Positions 45,255 through 56,529 of a stretch of DNA of 64,000 nt are shown here, one piece after another; position 1 is the first letter of the stretch; each line of letters opens with the position of its first letter. The stretch is from Diphasiastrum complanatum (Eukaryota; Streptophyta; Lycopodiopsida; Lycopodiales; Lycopodiaceae), in assembly GCA_029204225.1 (NCBI GenBank), contig CM055111.1, positions 25,362,404 through 25,426,403 on the forward strand, read 5' to 3'. The notes under the pieces were generated by a model. That model worked only from the letters and a program-made list of their open reading frames with translations. It had not been told where the DNA came from and ran no database searches. The position numbers and the translations under genes are program-made.

Positions 45255-47095
45255 TGCTTTCTTTCTGATTGACCAACCAATGTAGGTGGTAGTTGGTCTT
45301 CGCAAGACACTATAATGATCTTTTAGCTGCCTCGGTAAGACTACCAGGGTTTGAAAAGAGATGAATGGTGAGATGGTGGAATTACAGAAAGATGTACGGT
45401 GGTGGTAGTATTCTGATGATGGAAGTTGTGGTGATATTGATATTGGTACATGATATGGATGATATAACAGACATGGAAGTAGATACAAATATTATGGCAA
45501 GAGAATTGGATGATGGAATGTGATGATGTGGATGTAGGAGTGGTTGAAGGAGAAGACTGATTTTCCAATACTCGTACTTTTTCCTCCTTAATCTTCATCT
45601 TTTCGGTGGTCGAAACCCGAGGTTTATGACTGGGGTGCTACTTGTAGTTGAATCTCATTGGATTGCCCGTCTGTCTTCTTAATCTTTGTCTTCTTGAGTG
45701 GGATCAACTACAAGTGTATCTTCTGCTTGTGTGGTTGCAGGTAGCTCTCTTTCTCCCTCCCCTGAATCTGTTGCCTATGGCGGCTGTTGGAATGCTACGA
45801 TAGAATCAACTGTTTGTTGGATGCGAGGGGACGATGTCAGTAGTTGGAATGTCCCGGTTGGTGATGGTGACCTAGATTTGGTAGCAGCAGGTAATTGCAC
45901 TTGTGGAGATTGTGGATGTTGAGTATTTATCAGCTGTAGCTATCGTGAGGAAGTGACAGGTGATGTTCGTCTGGTCATGCTGATCTGGTCTGCAATCTAC
46001 GTTTCTCTTGATGAAGATTGTCTCACTACTGCAGATTTGGTGATATAGGCACATGTAGTTGGTAGTTGTGGATCGTCGATAGTATCCAAGTTGGAGTTGC
46101 ATTGAATGAAGGACTCATTTGGCTGGTCTGTCAGTTGAGTCTTTAGTTAATTGCTTCGGCTAGAATCCCTTGGTTGAAAGATGTTGTTGAAACTTAATCA
46201 AGAGATTCGACAAAAGTCGAGGTGGTTGTAGCACTCTGTGAGAGCACTTGGTCGTGACACTCAAGTAGAATAGTTTGTCGAAGCACGTTGGACCAAATTT
46301 TCAAAATGTCTCTGTAGTTGACTCCAAGACCAATATCTCAATTATATGCAGGAATCAACTTTGAAATGACATGGATCTCTCAAAAACTTGGATATGCATA
46401 AATATCCTACACTCTCTACAAGGTGATCTGGAGATTGATAGATAAACAAAAAATTCATTCTTGAGCTATTCTACAATTATGACTTACTGTTTACAGATAG
46501 TCGATAAATGCAGAGTACTTGGCAAACAAAAATTTCATGTATCAAAGAGTGGATGCCAGAGGTGGAAAAACTCCAGCTAAACCTCTCGGTCGAGGAGACT
46601 CGGTTTGAGTTCCTTAGTAAAGATTCGGTTGAAGAGTTTTGTGGAAGAGAATTGGTCCAAAAACAGTCGGATGGAGTCTTGGCTAAAGAGCCTTGGTTTT
46701 GACGTTTAGGGTGTTCTGGTAGTATACTGACCATTGGATGTAAGATAGGAAAGTGGTCATCAGATGTATGGCAATCAATATGAATTAGTCAAACATCAAA
46801 CACAAAATCGGATGTAACGAGAGATTAAGAAGTCAGATATAAAAAATGGTGACTCTCGGGTGTGCTGGTCGGATGTAACTCTAGTAACAGTTTAGAGGTT
46901 GGTCGGATCTTTTGTTGATTACAACCTCAGATATACTTGGTCATGAATGGAATTGTCTTAGACTGATTTGTCTTTGACGGAATCTTACACCAGAATCAGA
47001 ATAGCAATATGGGATTCTGAATTGATTGTTTCTCAGATATGATTGAACAAATAGGATATGATTGATATATCAAATCAAGCATAAAAATCTGAACA
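45255..47095. other. No gene recognised (inside the inverted-repeat block)
   Basis: Low coding potential on both strands. A patch at 46,575-46,640 carries ctcggtcgaggagactcgg, related to the TCGGT(T/C)GAG repeats at 62.8 kb. Confidence 0.35.
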
Positions 47096-47109
47096 ATGGT
47101 GAGAAATTG

Positions 47110-47325
47110 AGATAGCCCATCGGATGTATTATGAAGCTTGGATGCCAACTGTGGAATGCAAAGGGAATACAGGGTCGGATGCAACAGAATGTATTGGCGG
47201 ATGCAAATGTGTGGCGGATGCAATGGGCGTCAGATGGATGTTGGCGGATGCAAGTGAAGGTGGAGTGGGTCGGATGCAAACTGAGAAGGGCGTCAGATGC
47301 AAGATAGGTGTCGGATAGAAACGGA
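47110..47325. repeat. GTCGGATGCAA-type repeats, left zone
   Basis: About ten variants of (t/g)(c/g)(g/a)gatgcaa, for example cggatgcaac, cggatgcaaatg and cagatgcaag, at 10-40-bp spacing. It borders the CGAAAA array on the left. A matching zone lies on its right. Confidence 0.8.
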
Positions 47326-47329
47326 CGGA

Positions 47330-49195
47330 AAATAACATGGGTAAAAAAGAAATGTGGGTCGAAAAAAAATATAACTGGCTCGAAAAAATGATACGGGATC
47401 GAAAGAATAAGGGATCGAAAAATAATGGACCGAAAAACAAAGTCAAAAAGTAAAACTCGAAAAATAAGAGATCGAAAAATAGAGTCTCGAAAAAATAAGG
47501 ACTCGAAAAAATGAGGTATATTACAAAAAGGGGTCGAAAAAATCTAGGATTGAAAACCCTAAACCCTAAAACGAAAATCCAAAAATCCTCGAAAATCAAA
47601 ACCCGAAATTTTGCGAAAAATCCAAAAAAAAAAACTTGATCAAAACACAAAAAATTTTCGAAAAAATTCGAAAGCCACGAAAAAAATCGCGAAAATTTTG
47701 TCAAAGAATAAAAAAAAATCGCGAAAAACCTCGAAAAAGACTGGAAAAAAACCCAAAAAAACGCGAAAATTCTCAAACGAAACTTGAAAATTTCCCGAAA
47801 GAACGAGAAAGAGCCCGAAAAAATACTGAAAAATCCGCAAAAAAAAAGCAAAAAGAACTCGAAAAAACCCAAACAAAACGCAAAAAATTCTCGAAAGAAC
47901 ACGAAAAGAGCACCAAAAAATCCAAATAAAACGTGAAAATGCCCGAAAGAATGCGAAAAGAAATGCAAAAAAATCCAAAAAAAATGCGAAACACCTCGAA
48001 AAACCCTAAACCCTAAACGCAAAACAACTCGAAAAACGTGAAACAACTCGAAAAATCGTGAAAAAATGCGAAAAACGCGAAACAACTCGAAAAAGCGTGA
48101 AACTCGAAAAAACGCGAAACAACTCGGAAATAATATAAAACTCGAAAAAACGTGAAAATCTAAAAAAATGCAAAAAATCTTGAAAGAACCCTAAAATGCG
48201 AAGATCTCGAAAACAAAAAAATCTCGAAATTGAAAAACATGAAATAACATCCTAAAAACTTGAGTCCAAAAATCTCGAAAATCGAAACTCGAAAAAATTC
48301 AGAATAAAACTCGAAAATGCACGAAAATTGTCGACTGAAAACCAAAAAATTTCGAAAATTGAAACTCGCAAAAAATTCAGACAAAACTCGAAAATCCATG
48401 AAAATTGTTGAATTTTTTTTTGAAAAACTCGAAAGTCCATGAAAAACAATTGAAAATGTTAAACAAGAAAAACGCGAAACAACAAAACTTGAAAAAACTC
48501 GAAAAAAGTCGAAGAACTTGAATAAAGCTCGAAAATCCACAAAAATCCTCGAAGAACCCATGGGGAAAAACTCGAAAAAAAATCCTCAAAAAAATTAGAA
48601 AAAACTCGAAAATTCTTGAAAAAACTGATTGCGAAAATATCGATAATACTCGAAAAAAATTCAGAACCACGCGAAAATCCTCGAAAAGCCTCAAAAATGC
48701 GGAAAACGTGAAAATCGTCGACAAATAGCCTCGAACAAACTCGAAAAATGAAACTCAAAAAAATCTAGAAAAACACGAAAAAAATCTCGAAAAAACTCTA
48801 AAACATGAAGATTTCGAAAACAAAAAATCTCAAAAATAACAAAAAGCCGAAAAAATCATCGAAAATCCTATTAGGAAAAAACTCGAAAAAGTTCGAAAAT
48901 CCTCAAAAAAACTGATTGCAAAAAATTCGTAAATACTTGAAGAAAATTCAGAAACACGCCAAAAATTTCGAAAAATAGCCTCGAAAAAACTTGAAAAATG
49001 AAACTCGAATAAATCTAGAAAAACGCGAAAAAAATCTCGAAAAAACCCTAAAACGTGAAGATCTCGAAAATGAAAAATCTCGAAAGCGAAAACGAAAATC
49101 CTCGATGATGAAAATGACGAAAAAATTCACGAATAAACGACGAAAATGACGAGAAAATTCTCAAAAATGACAAAAATTCACGAAAAATTGAAAAA
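47330..49195. repeat. CTCGAAAAA low-complexity array, 1.87 kb, with telomere-like motifs
   Basis: Continuous degenerate repetition of tcgaaaaa, gcgaaaa and tcgaaaatc on the plus strand (TTTTCGA on the minus). No fixed period. CpG is retained throughout, unusual in AT-rich plant repeats. Two sites carry tandem plant telomere units: aaaccctaaaccctaaaac at about 47,556-47,575 and ccctaaaccctaaacgc at about 48,004-48,021, plus single aaccctaaaa at about 48,188 and 49,044. The 318-aa Phe/Arg-rich minus ORF at 47,129-48,085 and similar ORFs are artefacts. Confidence 0.92.
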
Positions 49196-49224
49196 AAAAC
49201 GTTACCAAATCGTGGGATTGAACT

Positions 49225-49665
49225 AGGAAGGCGTCAGATGCAAATTGAGATGGATGTCTGATGCAAAGTGGAATTGATTTGGTGGATGCAACAGTGATGT
49301 AGAGTGAAATGCTGGGATTTGTCAGATGTTGTGTGGAATGTAGTAAGAAATGTAGTGATGGATTCAAATGCAGATGAAACGTCGGATGCAAATGCAGATG
49401 AGGGTGGCGGATGCAAACTTAGATGAAAGGTGTCAGATGCAAATGCAGATGGGCGTCTGATGCACTGGGGATGCTATTTGGCAGATGCAACTGAGAGTTC
49501 TCTTGCAAATGGAATTTAAAAATTTTGTGGCGGATGCAATTTGGAAAGCACTGGCGGATGCATATGTCGGCTTCAGAGACAATAGCTCGAAAATTCGAGA
49601 AACTTGAAGAAACTCAAGAAATACGAATTGCGTCGGATGTACCTTGGAGTTTTGTGTCGGACGCA
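49225..49665. repeat. GTCGGATGCAA-type repeats, right zone
   Basis: About fifteen variants (gtcagatgcaaat, ggcggatgcaa, gtctgatgca, cagatgcaact) on the same strand as the left zone. Together with it they flank the CGAAAA array symmetrically in position but not in orientation. Confidence 0.8.
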
Positions 49666-49669
49666 ATTT

Positions 49670-50390
49670 TTAAGCTTATCCGTTGGGTGGAATGTTTGAC
49701 TCGAAAACTCGAAATGTCGGATTCAGGAAACGTGAAATAGTGGTGCAGCTATGGGTTTCTAGAAAGCCTTGGGGTGAGATCGCACAGAACTGAATGAGCA
49801 TTAGAGACGTTCTGAAGCGATTACAATCTGACAAAAAATATAGAATGCGTGCTTGTGGGGCCCTATGAATGTAGGACAACAAGCAACGCAAACAGATTAG
49901 TTTCAAGAAACGGAGGATAGTAGTGTGGTGGGTGTCTTCTTGAACGTTTTGTGATTGGTGAAGTGTGGTGATAGAACTCTGAGCCTAGAAACTCGAAAAA
50001 ATCGTATGAGACTCAAAAATTTCAGATAAACACGAAAAATCCTAACAATTGTGAGAAACTCAAAAATTATGAAAAATTTGATTTTTGACTGTCGGTGTCC
50101 AAAAACGCAAAAAAGCGGTGTGGCAGTGGGTTTCCGGAATGTCTGGGGACAGTTCGCACATATATGAAGAATCTACAAGGATGTTTTAAAGCCATCACAA
50201 TCTAACAAACAAGAATCTGAAATGCGTGCTTAGGAGAATGAGGAATGCAGGAAGCAATCATTAGCGAGCAAGAACTGAAAAATGGGCTTGTAAAAACGAG
50301 TTCTATAGATGAAAAACCAAGAAGATTGTCAATAGCAACCGGCGCCAATGTTAGCACAGGTATCTACTGGCTCTATGTTCACTGATTCAC
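49670..50390. other. No gene recognised; a pair of diverged direct repeats
   Basis: Segments at about 49,739-49,870 and 50,120-50,240 share a theme (gtggcagt/gtgcagctatgggtttc, gcacaga/gcacata, gcgtgctt...gaatg). They look like an old tandem duplication of about 380 bp. No coding signal. Confidence 0.45.
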
Positions 50391-50393
50391 CAA

Positions 50394-50535
50394 CTATGTG
50401 CGCTTGGATTCTACTTCTTCAATGTTAGCGCTAGAATCTCCTTGTCTCTACTGATCTGCTAGTGCCTCTTCTTCCTCTATTTGCAGCGATTCTGACCTTG
50501 TGTGCTGCTATTCTTCTGACAGAGAGCCTGCTAAG
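50394..50535. repeat. Right arm of the 141-bp inverted repeat pair
   Basis: Inverted counterpart of 45,110-45,251. It contains gcgcttggattctacttct, gtctctactgatctgct and gaccttgtgtgctgctattc. See the left arm. Confidence 0.8.
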
Positions 50536-50539
50536 AGAA

Positions 50540-51250
50540 CTAAACTAAATCTACTCCTACTGGAATCACAGAATCAACAAAACAACATCTAAACTGAAAT
50601 CTCAGAACCTACAAAGTGCTTCCTACAACTGTCACTCAACAGTTGTAGCAAGAACTCCTCAGGGAGCCAATAAAAAGAAGCATTTGAGTTGAGTAGAATG
50701 ATGGATCAGCCTCCAAGCCCTGCACATCTACCTGATACTAATCCCAAACCAATTCTTCAAAGAGAAATCAACAAGAAACACATTCATACATAAGTACTCA
50801 ATCTATATGCATGAAGATGGAGCATGGAAAGAAATGCAAGTAGTAGAATCTTCAATTAACAAAACAACAACATTTCAATACAAAGTACATGCTATGGAAC
50901 TTGTGGTGGAGGCCTCTATCTTTACCCACGAGCTGTAGAACCCAATTGTATCTTATTTTGGAGTCCACCTCTTGCAACTAAGTGAACTCCAATCTATAAT
51001 AGGTTGAGTTCCATCTCTTACTAGATAATAGGAGGCCTCTTTATTAAAAACATAACTCAAGTTGAGATTAGTCTAAATTGCTAGCTCCCACGTGGCTATC
51101 CATCTTTTGGTACGTACCATGGGGCTCACAACTGTACATTTTAGCCTAGCACTAATAATTCTCATGGCTCAGACTCGGCTCTCAACTTCATCTCTGCTGG
51201 AAACCCTTTTTGGGTGATGAGACTTTGCATGGACACGTCAGGGGCATGAC
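50540..51250. other. No gene recognised
   Basis: AT-rich spacer between the inverted repeat and copia F. It could contain LTR sequence but no pair is seen. Confidence 0.35.
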
Positions 51251-51538
51251 ATCAGCTAACAGTCCGCATCTGACATTGACAGTGCTTCTACAACAATGGC
51301 AGGTTCATCATGACTGATGATGATGAATGCCCAAGGGACGAAACGATTAGGTTGCTGTTGTTGTCGGGTAGATCTTCGAATTGCAAGTGCTTGAGCAGAT
51401 GTTTCTCCTGGGTAAATGATTGGGATTACTTCAGCTTGTGGTTGAACAGTCAGAGGTCTAGGCCTATTGATGGTAAATGGAGTTGTTGGAACAAACTCTT
51501 GCATATGTTGCTTATGTTTGAAATCATAAAACTTGTCG

Positions 51539-52330
51539 TCAAGGAAGACAACGTCGCGGCTGACTGAGATCCTGACTTGTTTTAGCATCATAAATGTGAT
51601 ATGTTTTATGTGATGTTGAATAGCCAATGAAAATATACTTACAATTAATTGGGTGTAGTCTCTTCCTCAAATCAGATGGTATTTGTGCATAACAAAGACA
51701 TCCAAACACACGTAGGTGTTTCAAACTTGGTTTGTAGTTGTAGTAGGCTTCAAATGAAGTTTTGGAGTCATCTGCCTTCGTGCTGGAATAATTTTGTAGA
51801 TAGCAGGCTTTAGATATTGCTTCAGCCCAAAATTTCTTGGGTAACTGAGCATTAGACATCATGGATCGTGCAACTTTCAACAAGGTTCGATTCTTTCATT
51901 CAGCTATGCCATTCTGTGTGGAGTGTAGCTGTTTGTAAATTGATGGTGCACACCACATGATGATAGATAGTCCGCAATTTCCTCAGACATGTACTTTCTC
52001 CCTGAATCAGACCGTAGGGTCTTGATTCTCTAACCCGTTTCAGTCTCAACAAACCGTTTGAATTCTCTGAAACTGTTGAATGCTTCAAACTTGTTCTTTA
52101 TGAACATGATTCAGGTGAATCATGAGAAGTCATCCATAAATGTGATGAAATATAGAGCTTGACCCAAAGAGGGTACGCTCATAGGACCACATAAGTCACT
52201 ATGAATTAGTGACAGAATGGACTTAGCTCTTTTGGCTGTTGTGAATCACCTGAATCAAGATACCATTCACAGGCATCTTTGTTTGGTTGATCTTGTACCA
52301 TCAACACCTTCTCATCTTTTTGGTAATTTC
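51539..52330 (-). pseudogene. Copia F integrase, frameshifted
   Basis: Core pieces FREFKRFVETETG, RIKTLRSDSGRKYMS (second catalytic Asp) and NSYTPH are followed by a frame change before the AER-type Glu motif. From 51,883 the C-terminal region is open for 114 codons (MLKVARSMMSNAQLPKKFW to KTYHIYDAKTS). Conserved TSFEAYYNYKPSLKHLRVFG is present. Confidence 0.82.
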
Positions 52331-52375
52331 TGATAGAGTCAGAACCTCTATCTTGGTGTTGCTACATCTCCTGCC

Positions 52376-52935
52376 TCACTTCGTTGTGCTTGAGAATATG
52401 ACAATCTTTGATGTCGTGATTAGATCTCTTGCAGTATCTACGAAAGAATTTGGCTTGTTTCGATTGTGTTGTTGTTGTTGCATTGAATCTGGCTGCTCCA
52501 CCTTCGTCTTCTTGCCCTTGAAGTTCTTCTTCTTGGATTGCTGCTTATTAGAGTACAATGCCATTGACTTGGTACTTGTTGTAGATAAGCTTTTTCTCCT
52601 AACTTCTTCTTGTAGTAGACTTGTTGTCAGTTTCTGGAGTGAAGGCGCAGGAGTATTGCTCAAGAGCAATACTAGGTTGTCATAGTAGGATGGAAGACTG
52701 GCGAGAAGAGACATTGTTGAGTCTTCTTTTGAAATAGAAAAATCTATTGCAGCTATTTGATTCAGTAACTGCTTGAACTCAATCAAATGATCACTAACTG
52801 AGGTGCCTTTGCTGATTTTGAGTGTAAGGACTTTCTTTCTCGAAAAAAGATGAGTCGATACATCTGAAGTCTCATAGATACTTGTTAAAATATCCCACGC
52901 TTCTTTGGAGGTGGTACTATTTGATATGTGAGTGG
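52376..52935 (-). pseudogene. Copia F gag
   Basis: UBN2 gag core: KEAWDILTSIYETSDVSTHLF, then a stop or frame change near 52,790. The 52,376-52,786 ORF continues with LLASLPSYYDNLVLLLSN and LLQEEVRRKS, then a Lys/Gln-rich tail. A decayed knuckle follows (about 52,390-52,440). The N-terminus is lost at about 52,935. Confidence 0.82.
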
Positions 52936-52939
52936 ATTA

Positions 52940-53630
52940 GTTTTAGAAACTAGTAGTATGAGTGCTTGTGCTAAAGATCATTCATGATTGTGATAACATG
53001 ATTAACAAAAACAAAACAAGCATTACAAAAATCACACACACAAAAAAAAGGAGAGCCTTCAACAAGCAAAGGATAGGAAGGAGAGCTGATATCCTTTGTA
53101 TAATTATAATAAGTAGAATTTGTTAGAAAAACCTTCATGGAAATTTTCTAACAGATGATATAATCACCATTCCAAATTTTTTTACACTTTCTATCTAACC
53201 TAATGTTCTAGAGAGAAACAACTCTAAGATGTTGCCAATAACAATTAATAAAAGAGTCAACAAAAATAATATCATTATGCAGCAGATCGAGCTGATTGAA
53301 TGTCTTAAATTTAACATGGAAATAAGCAATAAAGAGGTCAACAAAAGATCTTCATAGAGGCAAGTGCAAAAAAAAAAAAATTGAATCACATCTTCATCTA
53401 GAGTTTTGCATTTAGATGTGAGACGTTACCTCTGTATTTTGCACGGACAAGTAGAGGGATAGAAGAAGATTTTGAGTTTCGTAGGTCTAATCTTACTGGT
53501 GCAGAGAGACCTATCTTTCCAATAAGAGGGCAGATCAACAAAATTCTATAACACTCTTAGCAATAGTAAATCTGCTAGACTAGTGGTAAAAATGGGTAAC
53601 AGTCTTCAATTAGGCTAACGATCTTGTTTG
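52940..53630. other. No gene recognised
   Basis: AT-rich spacer. An A-run lies at 53,369-53,381. Confidence 0.4.
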
Positions 53631-53634
53631 TATT

Positions 53635-54080
53635 TTGGAACTTTATCAGGCCTCAAATTTTCTTCTGATTGAGGAAGTTTCCCATTTTTGTCACTTCTCT
53701 GGATCTCTGCTTAGTACTCAAAAGTCTGACCCTCTTGTTCTTTTTCACAATGCTCCTGTCTCATGGTGTCCTAATTTAAAATTTAATGTTCTTCCTCATG
53801 ATACTATCTTCAAATATCTTGGCTTTTCTTTGGTTGTCTCATTATACAATCATGATTGTTTTAATTGGATCCTCTTGTGTTAAGTCAAATTTTTTTAGTT
53901 AGAACTCTACATTTCTCTCCTTCCTTGGCTTATTGTCCTCAAGCATATCATTTTTTCTTCTTTTACTCATTTCCTCTTCATTTGGTCACTCCCCTTCTCC
54001 TATTTCCTTTTAGTTTTTAGAAAATTCTGTGGAATACGAAATATGCACTGCTCTCTCTAAATTGGTGGTTTCGGCCTAGC
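53635..54080 (+). pseudogene. LINE reverse transcriptase fragment
   Basis: FCHFSGSLLSTQKSDPLVLF, then WCPNLKFNVLPHDTIFKYLG and FSLVVSL follow the LINE RT thumb-side pattern (F...SGL.IN..KS..L.....P.W......F.YLG.P.G). The frame stops at 53,881. A decayed continuation is readable to about 54,080. The match is moderate and by eye only. Confidence 0.5.
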
Positions 54081-54124
54081 TCCTTCGATTTCTTCACTTA
54101 ATCTTTTCTATACATGTATCACTT

Positions 54125-54405
54125 AGAATTTGCTTTGAACAGGAACACATATCATGCTACACAGTAACACAGACAAAAAAACACTCTCCACAGCAAGCTC
54201 ACATAACAACCGTATTTCTCAAAATGAAATTACACTGTACATATAGTTGTTCACTCAGGCAACCCATGCATGATCCAGGTTGCCGTTGACAGGACGCGTG
54301 TCTCGTCGACTTGCCTCGTGGCGAGGCCAACTGATCCTTATCAACTGATAGGACCCACAGTACAATAACATAGTGATTCTACTTTAATTCTAACTCTCTC
54401 CCTTA
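54125..54405 (-). mobile_element. Putative 3' LTR and polypurine tract of copia G
   Basis: A polypurine tract (aagggagagag on the minus strand) lies at about 54,394-54,404, just past the copia G RNase H, where one is expected. The sequence below it to about 54,125 would be the 3' LTR. No 5' partner is present, so the boundaries are guesses. Confidence 0.4.
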
Positions 54406-54479
54406 AAGTAGAATCTACTTTTTATACAGTCATATACATAGCTTTAAAGTTAACAAACTTTAAGTACATAAAGCTTTGA

Positions 54480-54953
54480 TCAAAAAATATCAAACTTTTC
54501 TCCAACAAGTGGCTTAGTGAAAATATCAGCTAGTTGTTCTTCCGTACTACAATGAACAACATGAATTTCACGACTCAGCAGCCTCTCACGTATAAAGTGA
54601 TACTGAATCTCAATGTGTTTGGTTCTCGCATGGAACACTGGATTCTTTGCGAGCTGAATGACACTCTGATTGTCGCTATGTAAAGTTGTGGGATTTTTCT
54701 GCTTCATGCCAACTTCTTCCGAGATTTGTCTCAACCATATAGCTTCCTGTGCTGCACTACACATTGCCTTATACTCTGCTTCTGTGGTGGATAGAGCAAT
54801 TGTACTTTGCTTCTTACTAGACCAGAAAAAGCAACTACCACAAAACTGGAATACATACCCTGTGGTGGATCTACGATCATCATAGTCACCTCCCCAATCT
54901 GCATCCACATAGCCACACAACTCAGGTAAACCCTCATGCTTTCTGTAAATCAA
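54480..54953 (-). pseudogene. Copia G RNase H
   Basis: GYVDADWGGDYDDRRSTTGY carries the catalytic DAD. Then SKKQSTIALSTTEAEYKA, AIWLRQ, DNQSVIQLAKNPVFHARTKH and EEQLADIFTKPL follow. These are all family blocks in order, open for 157 codons. The upstream YLTTSRPD segment lies beyond a frame break. Confidence 0.92.
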
Positions 54954-55260
54954 GCCATAATCTAAAGTGCCTCACATAACGCAAAATGCGTTTAGCTACC
55001 TTCCAATGCGTTTCTGTAGGTGCTGTCATAAACTGACTTACAATGCCAACAACATAGCATATATCTGGTCTAGACGTGGTAAGGTAAATCAAGCTCCCTA
55101 CTAACTGCCTCTACAGTGTAACATCAAATGATTGTGACTCATCAAGCTTAGAAAGCTTTTTACCAGATTCAATAGGAGTATTCACTGGTTTGCAATCCTG
55201 CAACCTAAACCTATGCAACAACTCTTTGACATACTTCACTTGTGTTAAACCCACTTCGTG

Positions 55261-56116
55261 TCATTTTTGCCACACTTGTACTCCAAGACAATAATGCATC
55301 AGGCTGAGATCTGCCATCTCGAATTGCTCCATGAGGTCTTTCTTGATCATGTCTATCATCTCTTGATTATTTCTCGTAATAATCAAGTCATCAACATAAA
55401 GAGCAATCAAAGCAACCATACCATCAAAGCATAAGACATATAAATTTGCATCAGAATGTGTTCTCACCATCTCCTTTGAATGAAAGTAGGCATCAATCCT
55501 GTTATACCACGCACGTGGTGCCTGTTTAAGACCATAAAGCGCTTTCTTCAAGCGACATATTTTATTTTCTTGTCCCTTCGCTACAAAGCCTCAGGTTGAT
55601 CCATGAACACCTCTTCTTCTAACTCACCATTTAGAAAAGTAGATTTCACATCCATCTGATGAAAAGGCCAACCAAAATGTGAAGCTAAAGCAACAAGTAG
55701 GTGTAGAGTATTCCACTTACATATTGGCGCAAAGGTCTCCTCATAGTCAATGCCTTTACTTTGTGCATACCCTTTGATCACCAATCTTGCCTTGTGCTTT
55801 GCTATACTTCCATCTGCATGGTACTTAGTCCTGTATACCCATTTGCAACCAATGGGTTTCTTGCCAACTGTGGTTCTACTAAGTCCCATGTGCTATGCTT
55901 AGCAATTGACTCCATCTCCTCTCCCATGGCCTTGACCCAAATGTCATCATCCTTCGCTTCACCATAAGTCGAAGGTTCTTTGCTTTGAATAATGCTAGAT
56001 AAGAGAGCATAATTTGCTTCATACCTTTTAGGTTGTGTCTTCTGTCTTGTTGATCTTCGTAGCTCTCCCTGGCTAGATGATCCTGGAAAGTCATCCATCT
56101 CGCAGCTCTCCAACAA
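55261..56116 (-). pseudogene. Copia G reverse transcriptase in three frames
   Basis: RRSTRQKTQPKRY and EAKDDDIWVKAMGEEMESI lead in. IGCKWVYRTKYHADGSIAKH, KARLVIKGYAQSKGIDYEE and FLNGELEEEVFMDQP follow after a frame shift near 55,860. After a second shift near 55,570, KKALYGLKQAPRAWYNRID and LYVDDLIIT keep the YVDD box. The last ORF ends at 55,261, after HYCLGVQVWQK. Confidence 0.92.
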
Positions 56117-56529
56117 TCTCTCAAACCACTTGGGGATCTTCCTGCCAGGTGATCGGCTTCTTGGTGAAAATGTAGCCCACGGTACATCCTTCTCCTTGCG
56201 TTTGTCACCTGCAACTTCAATCCTTCTTGCACCAAAAGGTTTGTCTCTACCTCTCCAACCTTTTTCTTGGGGTTGAGTAGTAGTAGCTTAAGATGTATCC
56301 TCATGTTCATCACTTGGAAGGTCAATGAATGGATCATCATCAGAAGGTATTCTCACTATACCATATTTTCCACTGGATGTGTCTATCTTCTCAGCATCCT
56401 CGTCTTCATACATCTTGAATTCATCAATGATAACATCATGACTTACATGGATTTTGTTTTCCACTGGATCAAAACATCTATAGCCCTTCACACATTCATC
56501 ATATCCTAGGAATATACACTTGATAGCTT

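Larger units (their letters stand above)
51256..52935 (-). mobile_element. Ty1/copia relic F (gag fused to integrase; protease and RT absent)
   Basis: Minus order: gag middle (SKEAWDILTSIYETSDVSTH, LIEFKQLLNQIAAI, LLASLPSYYDNLV), the gag linker, then directly integrase core fragments (about 52,250-51,890) and the integrase C-terminal region with KFWAEAISKACYLQN and LRVFGCLCYAQIPS. The post-integrase linker (ETSAQALAIRRSTRQQQQPNR) ends at 51,256. Protease plus GAG-pre-integrase are deleted between gag and integrase, and RT-RNase H are missing. Frameshifts occur near 51,600 and 51,900. Confidence 0.85.

Noticed and set aside
47129-48085. 318-aa minus-strand ORF rich in Phe, Arg and Leu, which could look like a membrane protein
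   Set aside because: It is the reverse complement of the CGAAAA array. Similar Phe-rich frames occur throughout 47.6-48.8 kb in several registers, so it reflects composition and is not a gene.
55879-56340. 153-aa minus ORF overlapping copia G RT
   Set aside because: It is out of frame with the recognisable RT blocks (RRSTRQKTQPKRY frame) and has no motif of its own.
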